The notes under the pieces were generated by a model, which ran no database searches, was not told the DNA's origin, and saw only the letters and a list, made by a program, of their open reading frames with translations. Positions 20,316 through 31,914 of a DNA stretch of 64,000 nt are shown here, piece by piece (positions within the stretch are counted from its first letter, which is position 1; every line of letters begins with the position of its first letter). The translations under genes were made by a program, and so were the position numbers. Location: the NCBI GenBank assembly GCA_019059635.1, contig JAGVRJ010000005.1:1488001-1552000 (forward strand), read 5' to 3'. The stretch comes from Proales similis (Eukaryota > Rotifera > Eurotatoria > Ploima > Proalidae).

Positions 20316-23117
20316 ATGTTCTCGACTACAAGCTCAAGCTATCTAAGCCAGAGCGATTCAATATACAGTCGACCGAATAGAAAAGAGCGCAGCAGACGTA
20401 ATGAGCAGCGCGATTCAAAACGGCGCCAGGCTACTGACAGACGCCGAGTTCACCAGCGACCTAGAAAATACCAAACTAGCGAAGTATCCTCGTCGAACAG
20501 TGCAACTATTTCTGAGCTTGAGAGTCTCAGCAGCAGTTCGCTAGCTGACTCTCGTGCTCTACGCCGTCGACTCATCAAATGTGTTCTTAAAGAAGACACT
20601 GACTCCATGGTGAGCCAATCTCTTCGTCATTCATTTTCAAATTTAATTGTCATTTAATCTCGCCGAACCAGAAAAAGCTTCTGTGCCATACTGACGTGCG
20701 AACTATTCGAGACCGGCATGAAAATACTTTACTTCACATTGCGTGTGGCTTTGGCCGATTGAAGTCGATACAAGCACTGATGAAACTGTGCCCCGAGCTG
20801 GACCATTGCACGGATGACAAAGGACACAACCCGACAGATGTCGCCATCAAGGTAGCCTTCACTTAAGAGGCTCACTTACATGAATGACTACTAAATAGAA
20901 ACATTCAAAATAGCATGGCCAACTGGCGGCTTTTAAATGGATGGCTAGCCACACCGATCTATTGGAGCGAGAAATTTTGAAAAATTCAACGCCATCCAGG
21001 CGTACTTGCCTTCATCTTGCGGCCAAACACGGAGAGAATGAAATATTGCGCTTTATTCTGGCAGAAATGTTCAAAAGACAATACTCGATTGACTCGCAGG
21101 ACGTGAGCGGAAATACCGCCGTTCACTTGGCCGCTAAATACAATCATCTTGATTGTGTGCAAGTAAGAGAGCCCATTTTTCGAAACCCCTTCCTTTGGTC
21201 CCTAAGTTATTTACGATCGACTTATGAAGAGTTTAGTCGAGTTCAACTGCGACGTGACACTCACAAACAAAAGTGGCTACACCGCCTGTATGGTCGCTGA
21301 ATACTTTGGCCATTCAGAATGTGTTCATTATCTCATGATTGTGGAGACTTGCATCAACTTGTCAATCAAGTTGGTGAAAATTGGACGACGCCTTCGCGAA
21401 ACGAAAACCAACAACGAGATTTTAAAAATCCAGATGGACGAGGTAAGTGAACACAACGTGAGCGATTCGCACGAGTCAATTTTTGTTGAAATTTTCCCTT
21501 CCGCTCAGGCAATCGCAATAAACAACGACTTCATAAATCAACGAGAGAATGCAATGAACATAAGTCTAAGTCTAATGCAGAAACAAATCGACGAGCTTGA
21601 AGGCGGCATGCTAGCCGAAGTAAGACGGGCACACGAGGAAAATGCAAAATTGAGAAATGAGCTCCACGAGCTCAAAGCGAGCAGATCCATTCAGAATTCT
21701 TCTTTAACAATCAGTGCACAAGAACAGGCCAGATACGCTCAAATCGAGTCAGATCTCAGTCGTTGTAAACAAGAGATACACAACACAAATAAGAACTGTG
21801 CCAAGCTCATGCAGATGGATCACCAGCGTTTGAGCCTGGTCAAAAGCCGGCTGAATGAAATAAAAACAAATTTAGAAAATGACAGTCAAAGCAGCATTTC
21901 TGCGTCGGAATCGGGCGAGCTAGTCGACTCCAAAGAGCACTTGGAACTTTTAAGGTTTGTTTTAAACGCCTGCATTTGACTGTTTGCGAAAAGTAAAAGC
22001 CTTTTTGAGCAGAAAAATGTATCAGGAGACCACACACAAGTTGATGATATTCAGAAACGCGTTGAAAAACCGGTCGGCAAATAGCTCGAGACTTGACCTG
22101 TTCAAAATGTCCACAACCGATAATTCCTCGCAAAACTCAATCTCGTCGGGCTGTTCCTCGCCTTCAGTCAATATAGCGAATTTCTATTCGAATCTAAATC
22201 GTGACAATTGCATTCAGCAGTTGAGCAGTCCGTCTGTAACATGCTCGTCGGCCTCTATTTCATCGTCGTCCAATTCAGGTGATCGCCGAGAGCAGATTCG
22301 TAGAATGAGCGACTTGGACGAAGTGACTGAGGAAGACTACAGTAGCAATGTGAGCGACGAGAGAGCCGGCCATCTGGACTATTTAGCCTCTTTACCACCC
22401 AGACCGCAAACCGCTGTTGGAATGCGACCGACTAAAGCTAAAAGTCCACACGCGAAGCTAAACGAGATAATATCGAGTCAGAGCGATGAGTTTGCAGGTG
22501 GTGACTATGAGTACAGCGACAATGAATCGCTCAGCGACGGTGACTACCAGCTGTTGGACGAAGATGATGAAGAACAAGTGGAAGATGTTGACGATTTACC
22601 CGTTCATGATTTGAACAGCTCGCCCTCAAGTGGATCAGATCAGGCAGTCAATGAAGAAGGAAATGCCAGCGACGATCAGTCCGATCACACCGTAATCGCC
22701 AATCCGAATGAGTAAGTGGTCGTCTATTTCTAAACCTAAACACTTTGCTCTTGATGATTGATCGCCAAATCCACTAGTGAGAACGATTACGAGTCAAACA
22801 TGTCCTACGGATACGAAAACCATCGGAGCAGTAGTCAAATAACACGACAGGGCTTGAACGGCCAAACGATTGTGGAAGAAATAAATCACAACTACGAGCG
22901 ACATTACAACCGATCTACCTCGCGCCATCGCTCCAGCTCTATACCTCGTAGACTAGAAATTGTGAACGAGCCGCAAGAAGGGCGACGCGCTCAAAAAGGC
23001 TCACGTGCACAAAGGGACGATTTATATTCACTGCAAAATGCCAACAATTTCATTCTAATCAATGATGAAGACGAAGAATTTAATGTCGACTGTCTTGGCT
23101 CCGTCCCGGCTTATTAG
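20316..23117 (+). CDS. Ankyrin-repeat, coiled-coil protein with acidic tail
   Basis: Unnamed protein of 806 residues. Exons: 20316-20609, 20672-20851, 20914-21162, 21230-21442, 21509-21954, 22013-22711, 22778-23117. Residues 1-98 are Ser/Arg-rich and disordered. Residues about 100-245 hold around four ankyrin repeats (NTLLHIACGFGRLKSIQALM, TCLHLAAKHGENEILRFIL, NTAVHLAAKYNHLDCVQSLV, GYTACMVAEYFGHSECVHYL). Residues about 250-390 form a coiled coil. The remainder is Ser-rich with acidic clusters (DEDDEEQVEDVDD) and a basic Arg/Ser patch near the C-terminus. Ankyrin plus coiled coil suggests a cytoskeletal or centrosomal scaffold, which is inference. The first ATG with suitable context (CGAAATG) was taken as start. 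Its 3' end faces the CCDC170-like gene A across only 168 bp. Confidence 0.75.
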
Positions 23118-23183
23118 CCAAGAGAGAGAGAAGCCGGTCAACCTGAGACCACGTTTACATGTTTTTTATTTTTATTTATGAAA

Positions 23184-23189
23184 AATAAA
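23184..23189 (+). terminator. Poly(A) signal, ankyrin gene
   Basis: AATAAA, 67 nt after the stop. The minus strand of the same short A/T tract (TTTATT near 23165) serves as the likely signal for the converging gene, so the two transcripts probably overlap at their 3' ends. Confidence 0.6.
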
Positions 23190-23285
23190 CTTTCAAAAGT
23201 AGAAAGACACGCACACAAACAAACAGGTTTTAAAGGCTATTATCGAGTGAATGAGGCCAGTCGAATGGGAACAAGTTAAAGAGGA

Positions 23286-26200
23286 TCACTTTTTGTAGTT
23301 CGACAAGTCAGTGGCGGCGGCAGGTAAGAGATGAGAACACTGTCCACCAGGCATGAGGTAGAAGCTGGAAGCCAAGGCCGGAACGCCGTGGTTCATAAAC
23401 TGTTCGATTTGAGTGAATATTTGACAATCGCTAAGACTCACTGTGCACAAGTCGATGCCGAACTTTTTCGCGATCGTATACCGAAAGTCAAGAAGCTTAG
23501 TTAGGCGAGGCAATTGAGACAGAAGCTTGAGCGGATTCGAGATTGAAATTTGCTTACTTGGCGTTCTCTGACCTGGGTCTTTTCAAGCTCACATCTTGTC
23601 GAACGAAGTTCGTTGCTCAGCTCGGTAATCGACTTTTCTGACGAACAAGTCAAACGAGAGAGCTCATCTTCCAGAAAATCGACCTTCTCTCGTAAGCTGG
23701 CTATTTTCACCATGCACTTGTCGTTTTCGGCTTGCAGTTCACCAATTATTGCATTAAGTTCAACAAGCTTTTGTTCACGATCGGTGAGTTTTGTCTGAAA
23801 AGATTTTAGTCATCGGCAGAACGTTGAATTGATTTGTTTTGCTCAATTATGAATGAAGTTTTGCAGTAGTTACCTTTAGCTCACCACTGTCAAGGCGGTT
23901 GGCTTTTAATTCGACGTTTTCTTCTTTAAGCGATTTCAACTGAGCTCGTAGCCTGTCGATTTTTATGCAGAGTTTTTTGTTGAGTGCAAACTGGTTGTCA
24001 CTTTGCTTTTGCGAATCGCTGCAGTTGAACAGTCGCTCCTCCAGTTCGGTAATTTTCTTCCTTAGCAAGTTCAGGTGAAGGTCTTTGTTCGATAGCTGTT
24101 CGTTAACAAGTTTGGTCTTTTCCTCCAGCTCTTCAACTCGACTCTTGGTTCTTTTCTCTCGATTTAGACATTCGCCTTGATAGGCTGCTTCGATGCGGTT
24201 GTAGATCGAACTCAAATCATCGAATTCGGAAATTTCAAACAGCGCTCCCAGACGACGATAGAACTCAGCCGTCTAAGCGAAAATTCGCAGCTTACAATCA
24301 CATGTTTCGGAGTAGATTTGACCTTGAAAACCTACTCTTAATCGTTCCATGTGAACTTCTTCGCTTTGAATTGTCATGGTTGAATGCAACGAGTTCAATT
24401 CCGTTTTTAAATTTTCCGTTCTGCTCTCCAGCTCGAGCATGCGTTCATCATCGTTTTGTTTTTGGCGAATTTTCATCTCCAGCTCTTGATTCAATGCGAC
24501 CAGTCTCTCGTCCATCGAAGCTAACATCTGATTTAAGCCTGAGTTGAAATGATAAATAACGAACGAGCTAAGCTATTCAAAATTACCAGTCCTCGTTCTT
24601 TGCTTGATTTTACCAATAGCTTCAAGTTTTCCACAATATTCTCTTCTCGAGCAAACACGTGCACATAATCGTCTGTGAGCAGTTCGGACAGTGTTTTAAG
24701 GAATTTCTTTCGTTTCTCCCTATGCTCTGTCAGTGCTGCATTCGCTGCCTCCAACTTGCCGGTAGTTTCATTCAGTTTGCCATGGTTAACTTCAAGCTGA
24801 GTTTTCATTTCGAGAATCTCCTGATAAAATCGACTATTTTTTTCGCGAATGGCGTCAAGCTCTTCGCAAAGCACATTTTGGCCAGCATTTGATCCCTCAA
24901 GTTGCTAGGAAAGAGACAGCATTACAAATTGATACCCGAACTGGTGTATATTCGCCACTTGGCTTACTCCTTTGAGCAGACTGCATTCATGCTGCAGACC
25001 AGCGATCTGCTTGTCTCTGTCGTTGAGCTCAGTAATCAACCGATCGACTTTGCTCTTTTCCACAAGCTTCTCATTCTCTGCCTCGGCCAGTTGCTTCGAA
25101 ACGCTTTGTAAGCTTTCTTTCAGCAGCATGCATTCGAATTTGATCTGCTCAAGCTTCGATGAAAACTAAGTCAGACCGTTTGAACAAATCACAACAATTT
25201 GCCAATCAAGCCAACCTTTTCAAGTTCTTTTTCCGAATCTGACTCGACAAATTCACATTCCCAATCTATTTCCCAGCCGAAAACGTCCACAAATATCCGC
25301 GTAAGCTTGATAAATCTTTCCCTCAGAACAGTAACTGTCTTGGTGTTTTCATCTTGCTCTGCCGAACTGAGACTGTTTTAAGCATTCAATTGAAAATTTC
25401 CATCCCGTCTCGAGTCAAACTTACCTCTTTTCTTCATCGACTTTCAATTTCGACTCGAGTTCAGTGACATTAGTCTCCAGCGATTGAATTTTAATGTTCG
25501 CTTGCTCAATTTTAGATAGGCAATTTTGCGCACTCGTGTTTGACTCTTCAAGATCAGCCAGGAGCTGTCCGTTTTTTGCTGTCAATCGATTATTTTCAGA
25601 TTGAAGCTCGTCGATTTGTCGGTTAAGTTTATCGATTTTCAGCGCGTTTCCTTTGTTTTGTTCCTTTTCTTCGCTTAGCTTAAACAAACAAGCAAAACTG
25701 AAGGGAGAAAATCGAACAAAAGTCAATTTCGCTTTACCTCAGCCTCGAGCGACTCGCATTTTGCTCTAATTGATGCTAATTGCTTTTTTGTACTCTCGGC
25801 TTGTATCCGTTCTCTACTACTCCACACCTCATCCTTTAACAAGCCAAAATAGTCAATTTATCGTCTCGTTTGCTATTGCGGAGTATTCAGTTTACCTTTG
25901 TCAGCTCTTCATATCGCCTGGACGACTGCTGGTGCTCTCTGCAAGACGATAATGCCATTTTAGAGCATTTTAAAGAAATTTAAAAATAAAACGAAAGTAA
26001 ATTACGAATAACGATTCAACTCAACAATTTGCTTATCACGTTTTTCAATCTGCTGCCTCAGAGCTTTGTTCTCCTCGGTGAGCTTGAATTCGTCTCGTTC
26101 AGGATTGACCAAATGAAAAGAAAGAGACGAGAAATGTTTTACATCGATGAGAATTCGTCGAGCTTCAAGTTCGTTTGGGCGATTGTAGGCACTGGCAGAC

Positions 26201-26829
26201 CCAAAAATAAATGAATTTGACCGGACATCGATTAGTTGCGAGCGACTCGACGTTTTCTCGTTAAAAGCAGACGCAATCAAGGGCAGATAGGGTGTTCTTT
26301 CCGGCTCTCTCTGACTGATCCGACTCGACGAGGCATGTCCGACGTGAAATACTTGTTTGACGAGTCTTTTGATCACTTGGGCGACCTGTTCGCTTTCGCT
26401 CAAACGCATTGATGAGCATAAAAACCCTTTTGCTTCGCAAATAGCGGCCAAGATTGCTTCTTCTGCTCGACCAGTCTGACCCTCTTGCCGGTTGGCCAGC
26501 AACAGGGCTGGAGTAAAGCCAATCTCTGCCAAGTTTATGAACTTTTTCAGGCTATCAGCCGAAGACTCCACTGATTCATTGTGTACGCAGACTATTGCCA
26601 CGCCTTCGCGGCTACAGTTCCGAATCAAGAAACTTGCTTGCTCGATGTCGTTAAGCTCACAAAATTGACATGAAACTGTCCTATCATCGACTTCAAGCTG
26701 GCATGTAAAATGCTCGACCGCGGAATCCTCACCAGTTGACTCGGATTTTTGCCCAGTGAGCATCGATATCAAAGTCGACTTGCCCACACCTGATACACCG
26801 ACCACATAAACTTTAACTTCGCTCGCCAT
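23286..26829 (-). CDS. CCDC170-like coiled-coil protein A with N-terminal GTPase-like domain
   Basis: About 975 residues. Exons (minus): 26829-26006, 25938-25896, 25833-25738, 25678-25425, 25372-25216, 25165-24968, 24904-24587, 24527-24336, 24272-23874, 23794-23558, 23495-23286. Residues 1-175 are a Ras-like P-loop fold: YVVGVSGVGKST is the P-loop, then AIVCVHNES and LLLANRQEG, where the NKxD base-binding motif is degenerate (NRQE). After a short linker the rest is nearly continuous coiled coil, ending in a C-terminal globular segment LLDFRYTIAKKFGID. That segment, and motifs such as LHLNLLRKK and ELEKTQVRERQ, recur in the neighbouring gene B (27416-30361). CCDC170 binds microtubules and is found at Golgi or ciliary doublets; the assignment is by eye. 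The first in-frame ATG was chosen; the upstream TTG was ignored. Donor GTTGGC at 25215 is unusual. Confidence 0.75.
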
Positions 26830-27415
26830 GCTGAATGTGATCTGCAAGAGAAAAGATGTGAAATTACATAAAATTGAATTTTTGTTATTAGCCGTCGTGG
26901 GCAGAGTATTTTCACTTCAAAGCGCTTCGCATAATCGGACACAATCCGAGAGTCATATGCTCCAACCTACTTTTCTGCAAGTCGGTGTTGTTTGGCTATG
27001 GACAGATAGGCAATGAAAATAGCAACGATTAACCAAAATAACTTATAATAATTGCCTGGCAATAGAGTTTGGTTGACAACCGGACTGAAAGCTTCTGGGG
27101 GACCCACTGGGACCCGTCTCTGGGACCCATTCATAATATTTTGTATCCATGACTACAAGCAAACACCCTTTCGGGTCTTGGCCACACGAACGCATTTAAT
27201 CAAAACGTAATAAGTCGGCAACCGAAAATTATTTTCGCCTCGTAGAGAATCGGTTGCCGCCGACTAGCCTGGGCAAACATTGAGGCTAGTCAGTCTAGCC
27301 GCGTTCAAAGCCGTTCGTTCTAACGGTCAGGAGCCAACACCCAAACAATAAATTTCTTCTGGACTTTTAGATTAGTACGTGGTCAATCTTCGAGTACAGG
27401 AAAGCACAGTTCTAA
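26830..27415. promoter_or_regulatory. Bidirectional promoter region of the CCDC170-like pair
   Basis: 586 bp separate the start codons of two head-to-head paralogues, so both promoters must lie here. A short run of GGGACCC units occurs near 27097-27131. No further motif was recognised. Shared regulation of the two genes is an inference from arrangement. Confidence 0.5.
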
Positions 27416-30361
27416 ATGTCAAGCTACATTGTGGACCGTGACCAACTGCTCAATTCGCTGAGCAACTCTGCCCGAGCCATTCAAACGACGGCTTGGATCG
27501 ATGTAAACTCAAACACCGGTCTGGTCGGCTCATACAACCGTTCGTGTGATTCCGAGCTACGAAAACAGTTGGCTGAGGTGATTTTTTACTTGCTAACTGT
27601 ATGGAGATAATTTTTCTAATCAAATCGACTTTGTTTGACTCATTTTAAGCTTAAAGATCAAGTGAATCTACTTAAAACAGATGTTGATAAAAAAGACAAG
27701 CTAATCTGTGAGCTGTCGAGCGTACGGTATGTAAAATACTTGAGTCCGTGTGGCACTTTTGCTCATCGCAGTCTAAAACAGGGACACAGAGAAAGTTCGC
27801 TTTGTTGAAACTACACGAGTAAGTCTGATGCCATCAAAACGAGAGCTTCCAATAAGCGAATGAATTAAAAAAAATCAAGTATGAAAATGTCTACGGCATG
27901 GAGCGAACGCACGTGGAAAACATGAGACGCGAGTTGACCACAATGACGACCAAGTACGAAAGCGTGAGCTCGGAGGTAAGCCAAGTTGTGGCATGCATGA
28001 AATTGTTAATCGCTAATGCAATCTGGTTTCGAAGCTGTGCGAATACAAAGCCAAAGTTCAGGCAAAAGAAGAGAGAATAAATGAGCTGCGTCGAGAGATT
28101 GAGACAATGCGCAGCGAGAATGAGACCATGAATTCAATGATTGTGACCCTGCGCGGTAAACTGCGTGAAGTGGAAGGAAATCTCGGCGGATTCGAGACTG
28201 TGGCCAGTAAATCGGAAATCACCATCACCACTTTGCAAAAAGACAATCGTGAGCTCCAGCAGCTCATACTTGAGCTTGAATCGCGTATTCGAACACACAT
28301 GAACGAGCGAGAGGAAGCCGAGAGACGAGTGAGCTCTGTGCTCGTTAAAATCAACGAGCTTGCCACCAAGATAACCACAATCACGGGCGAAGATATTGAA
28401 TATGGAATCGGTGGCCTTGAGAAGATAATCGAAAAGATCACTGCCATTACGGAGGAGAACACGACTTTGAAAGGAAAGTTAGTGACCGCCACTGACAGTC
28501 TGGGTGCCAATGAAGCTGAGAATAAAGCGAATCGCGAGACCATTCAACGCCTTGTAAACGAAATAAACAAATTCGAAAAAGACGTCACAAACAATCGACT
28601 GGCGATGGACACTCTTCGAGCGGTAAGAGATAATCAATCGAAATTGAGAGTAATTAAAAGAGAAATATTGGCGTTTAGGAACGAGATGCGGCGCTCAATT
28701 CCCATTCGACTGCCGAGAAAGAGATCGAAGTGCTGAAAGAACGCATCACCTCAATTCAGACCGCATGGCAATCGTGCAAGGCTGAGCTTGAAGGCAGAGA
28801 GAATCAGTTCAACTTGAACATTCTCAACCTGAAACAGCACGAAAACGACGCTCTGTTTTACAAGAGCTGCTTGGACTCGTTCAAGGAGCAGATCGCCACA
28901 CTACTAAGCGACGGATTTGTCAAAGTGGACCCGAACGAGGATCAGATTAAAGAGAAACTGAAGCATTTGATGACCTCGAGCAAAGACCGTGGACTTGTAA
29001 TTTCTTTTTTATTTCCAATTCAGCCCGGCCTACAGCTTCTGAGATTTTTTTCATTGCAACTAGATCATTACCAACATGGAAGGTAAAGTAAAACAGTTGG
29101 CCGATCAGCTAGCCGAGCAAATCGAATTGTACAAAACAATGGAGGAAAAGTACAGACGAAGTGAATCGCACATATTTGAACTAGAGAGCCGAATAAAAAG
29201 CTTGGACAGTGAATACTGTGCAACCGAAGCCCTGAGAGACAACTTGAGATGTGACCGAGTCAAAGTGAGTATTCGCTGTCCACAAACACTTGGCACCATC
29301 CAATTTAAAACCTTTCTTTTGCCTTGAAGTATTTGACGTTCTTGGAGAAAGTGGGCAACATTTTGAAACTGGAGGAGATATCGGCCGATGTGGGACTCGA
29401 CATGAACGTTGATCTCATCCTTAGTCGAATTGAGCAGCTCGCTCGAATGGAAAATGATAGCCTGCATGACAAGCAGACAAGCATTTATAGCTTGCAGAGA
29501 AAAGTCAAGTCTCTAAAAGAGCAGCTGGATAACAAAGAGCTGCATTTGGATTTGCTGCGGAAAAAAGTCTCGTCGCTGGAAGAAGAGCGCTCGACTAAAA
29601 AATCGCTCGAGAAAGAAATCGACGAGCATATTTCAGTGAGCAAGAAATTCAAAGTCAGAGTTGAAAAGCTCACCGAACAACTCAACAGCCTCAAGTGCGA
29701 GAACAGCAAGCTGAAGGCCGATCTTTCCGATCTGCACTGCGTAAAGGGACACAGCAGCGATCAAGAGAAAGAGATGTGTCGTCTGAGATGTCGAATTGAA
29801 GAGCTCGAAACAGTCAAAGAGAAGCAAGCGGTGAAGATCGCTCGTCTGAGTGAAGAGCTTCATTTACTAAAGAGTGAACACCATGAAGACAGACATTCAA
29901 GTGAGAGCACTGTACATGAGCTAAGCGAAGAGCTGCGCTCGTTGAGACGCGAGCTGGAGAAAACTCAGGAAAGAGAACGTCAGCTTCTCGACTTCCGCTG
30001 TGTGATTGCGCGCATGCTCGGACTAGACGCCACAGGACTTGCTGTTGCCGACTATGAGCTCATCTCAAGAATCGAAAGAATCATAACATCTTACAACGGT
30101 GGCATTCTACCAGTTCACATTCAGCCAATCGCGGGCACTACATGCACGCCCGTATCCTACAACCAGGTCTACGAGTTCTCCTCAGGCAACTCGTCGTCGG
30201 CCAACGAGTATATTCGCTCGTCAAGCGCTACAAGACACACTTCTCATCGCACCCGAAGTCCCAGTCCGCGTAGACACCTTCATCATCACCATGTGGAAAC
30301 TTCGACCGTGGTCAGATCCAAGTCACCACGCAAAGTTAGAATCGATCCCAATTCATACTGA
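27416..30361 (+). CDS. CCDC170-like coiled-coil protein B
   Basis: About 836 residues, almost wholly coiled coil. Exons: 27416-27577, 27650-27726, 27782-27818, 27880-27975, 28035-28622, 28679-28996, 29064-29264, 29330-30361. The N-terminus lacks the GTPase-like domain of gene A. The C-terminal part contains LHLDLLRKK, ELEKTQERERQLLDFRCVI and ARMLGLDATGLAVADYELIS, the segment typical of CCDC170, then a Ser/His/Arg-rich tail ending SPRKVRIDPNSY. The 318-nt exon ending in SSKDRGL has an exact-length counterpart in gene A (318 nt, ending SSKERGL), so the two are duplicates. Gene B joins three of A's C-terminal exons into one. Likely role is a microtubule- or cilium-associated scaffold, inferred from the family. 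Confidence 0.78.
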
Positions 30362-30756
30362 GTCAACTCCGCCTTCAATTATCAGTTCGCCGACATTTCC
30401 TTGACTGCGTTGGCTTAGACGTTCACTCCTAGACGAACTGTGTGTGCAAGCAAGCCGGGACTTGGCACTCAAACAATAAAAAGCTTTATGTTCCGATTTG
30501 ATGAGCTGCCTTGACCGCTCTTAATCAGCTCTATATCTTTCTCTCACTCTCTGTCTGTTTATTAAACACTCAATCTTTCACCTTATGAAAGCGTTTCGCC
30601 TTTTAAGAGGTGAAGATTCAAAAACAGCATGAAACATTCTTTTTTTTGCTTGAATGCTAAACGAGCAAATAATAAAATTTGTGCAAACTAGATTTATTTG
30701 TTTTTTGCGTGAAGAAAATTACATTTGCCTACAGAAAAGTACTCTCAGTGGCTGGA
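30362..30756. other. Convergent 3' flanks
   Basis: About 395 bp between gene B and the small membrane-protein gene. It contains AATAAA at 30475-30480 for gene B and A/T-rich DNA. No coding region was seen. Confidence 0.55.
30475..30480 (+). terminator. Poly(A) signal, CCDC170-like gene B
   Basis: AATAAA, 114 nt beyond the stop codon on the same strand. Confidence 0.55.
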
Positions 30757-31050
30757 TCATGAGCTTTCTTTGATAGCTCGGCCGCGGGAAAAGCTTTCTC
30801 CAACGAGTTGATATTGCCCAAATCGGCCACTTTTTTCTTCTCGCTTGACCTGTTTCATGCTGAATGTGAGTAAGCCAAAGATTTTAATTTGAAAATTTTC
30901 AACTTGCCTTTTGCTGCCATTTAACTTACAGCATAGGAGTGAAAATATGGTGATGAAGACAATGCAGAGCACAAACGAGGGTATAATCAGTAGTAGAAGT
31001 TGAAGATCGTAGCCTTTGAGGTATTCGCTTATTTGGGTTTTGATGTCCAT
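30757..31050 (-). CDS. Small single-pass membrane protein (hypothetical)
   Basis: A 97-residue frame from MDIKTQISEYLKG with one strong membrane segment near residues 17-42 (LLLLIIPSFVLCIVFITIFS, then LLCC) and a basic, Ser-containing tail. No family was recognised. A good donor (GCT|GTAAGT) just after the membrane segment and an acceptor near 30848-30858 suggest the tail may be spliced; the 70-nt option leads to an immediate stop and the 80-nt option gives a different basic tail. The unspliced frame is reported, so the C-terminal half is uncertain. Another in-frame ATG lies upstream at 31125, but the chosen one is closer to the hydrophobic domain. Confidence 0.45.
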   Translation of the reverse strand: MDIKTQISEYLKGYDLQLLLLIIPSFVLCIVFITIFSLLCCKLNGSKRQVENFQIKIFGLLTFSMKQVKREEKSGRFGQYQLVGESFSRGRAIKESS

Positions 31051-31914
31051 TTTGCGACTATTTTGTTGAATTTTTACTGGACGCTTGTATTGGCTTTCTA
31101 ATTTTTTTTTTAAACGGTAAATCAAGTCGAGTGCGATGAAATTGCGCCTCTTTTTAAAAGAGAGATTCGAGTCGGCTACACTAATTCGTTGTCGCTTAAA
31201 TTGAGATTAGCCTTACATGCGGGTCAAGTAAAACTCGATCTAATTTAAAAGTACAATTAAAAGCGGTCATCGAAAAATATTGTAATTCGAACAACTCATG
31301 CTTCAACAGAATGAAAACCAAAATAGAAAGCAAGGGCCAGCTGCTCTGCGGCTATGAATCAAGTGTGTGCGCGTGTGTTGTGCTCTTTTCTATTTGCTTA
31401 TTTATCGGATCAAACTCAATCTGGACGTTCAGAACCGTTCGAATAGAGCGCGTTGGACGCTTTTTCTTTTTGAGGCCAAAGCACTTGACTCGCATGGAGC
31501 CATGAAAAGAAGCGACACAGCCTTTGATGTCTTGCTTGCCGTCATCGTCCTAAATTAGAGTGGCAGTCAGTTTTCGGACACGCTTTTGTTGACGGAAAAT
31601 TTTATGCCAACATTGTATAGTGGTTAGCCGACCTATTTATTTATGAGCTTCTCGCTAATAAAAATTGCTCTCATTCTATTAATAATTTAATGTTTATTCC
31701 TTTTCAATCGTTTTTGACACTTTTAGAAAAAGTAGAGGCCGTCTGATAAGTGCGAGTTATTTGTGTTTTTTTTTTCGAGTGACTTGAGAACAAATTGAGT
31801 TTGATTGTCAGATTTATTACAGACTCTGTCAATGAGGAATTCGAGAAACAACTGTTTGTTCACTTGGGAAACGATTAATATGTATACGGGTGCACTTTTG
31901 GCGATAAAATTAAC
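31051..31914. other. Intergenic, no gene recognised
   Basis: About 860 bp that includes the promoter of the small membrane-protein gene and the 3' flank of PCNX4. TTTATT at 31693-31698 reads AATAAA on the minus strand and could end the PCNX4 transcript. Open frames near 31311-31558 (+) look non-coding. Confidence 0.5.

Noticed and set aside
26830-26847. Upstream TTG extension of the GTPase-like N-terminus
   Set aside because: Not an ATG; the ATG at 26829 is immediately before the P-loop strand at the usual distance.
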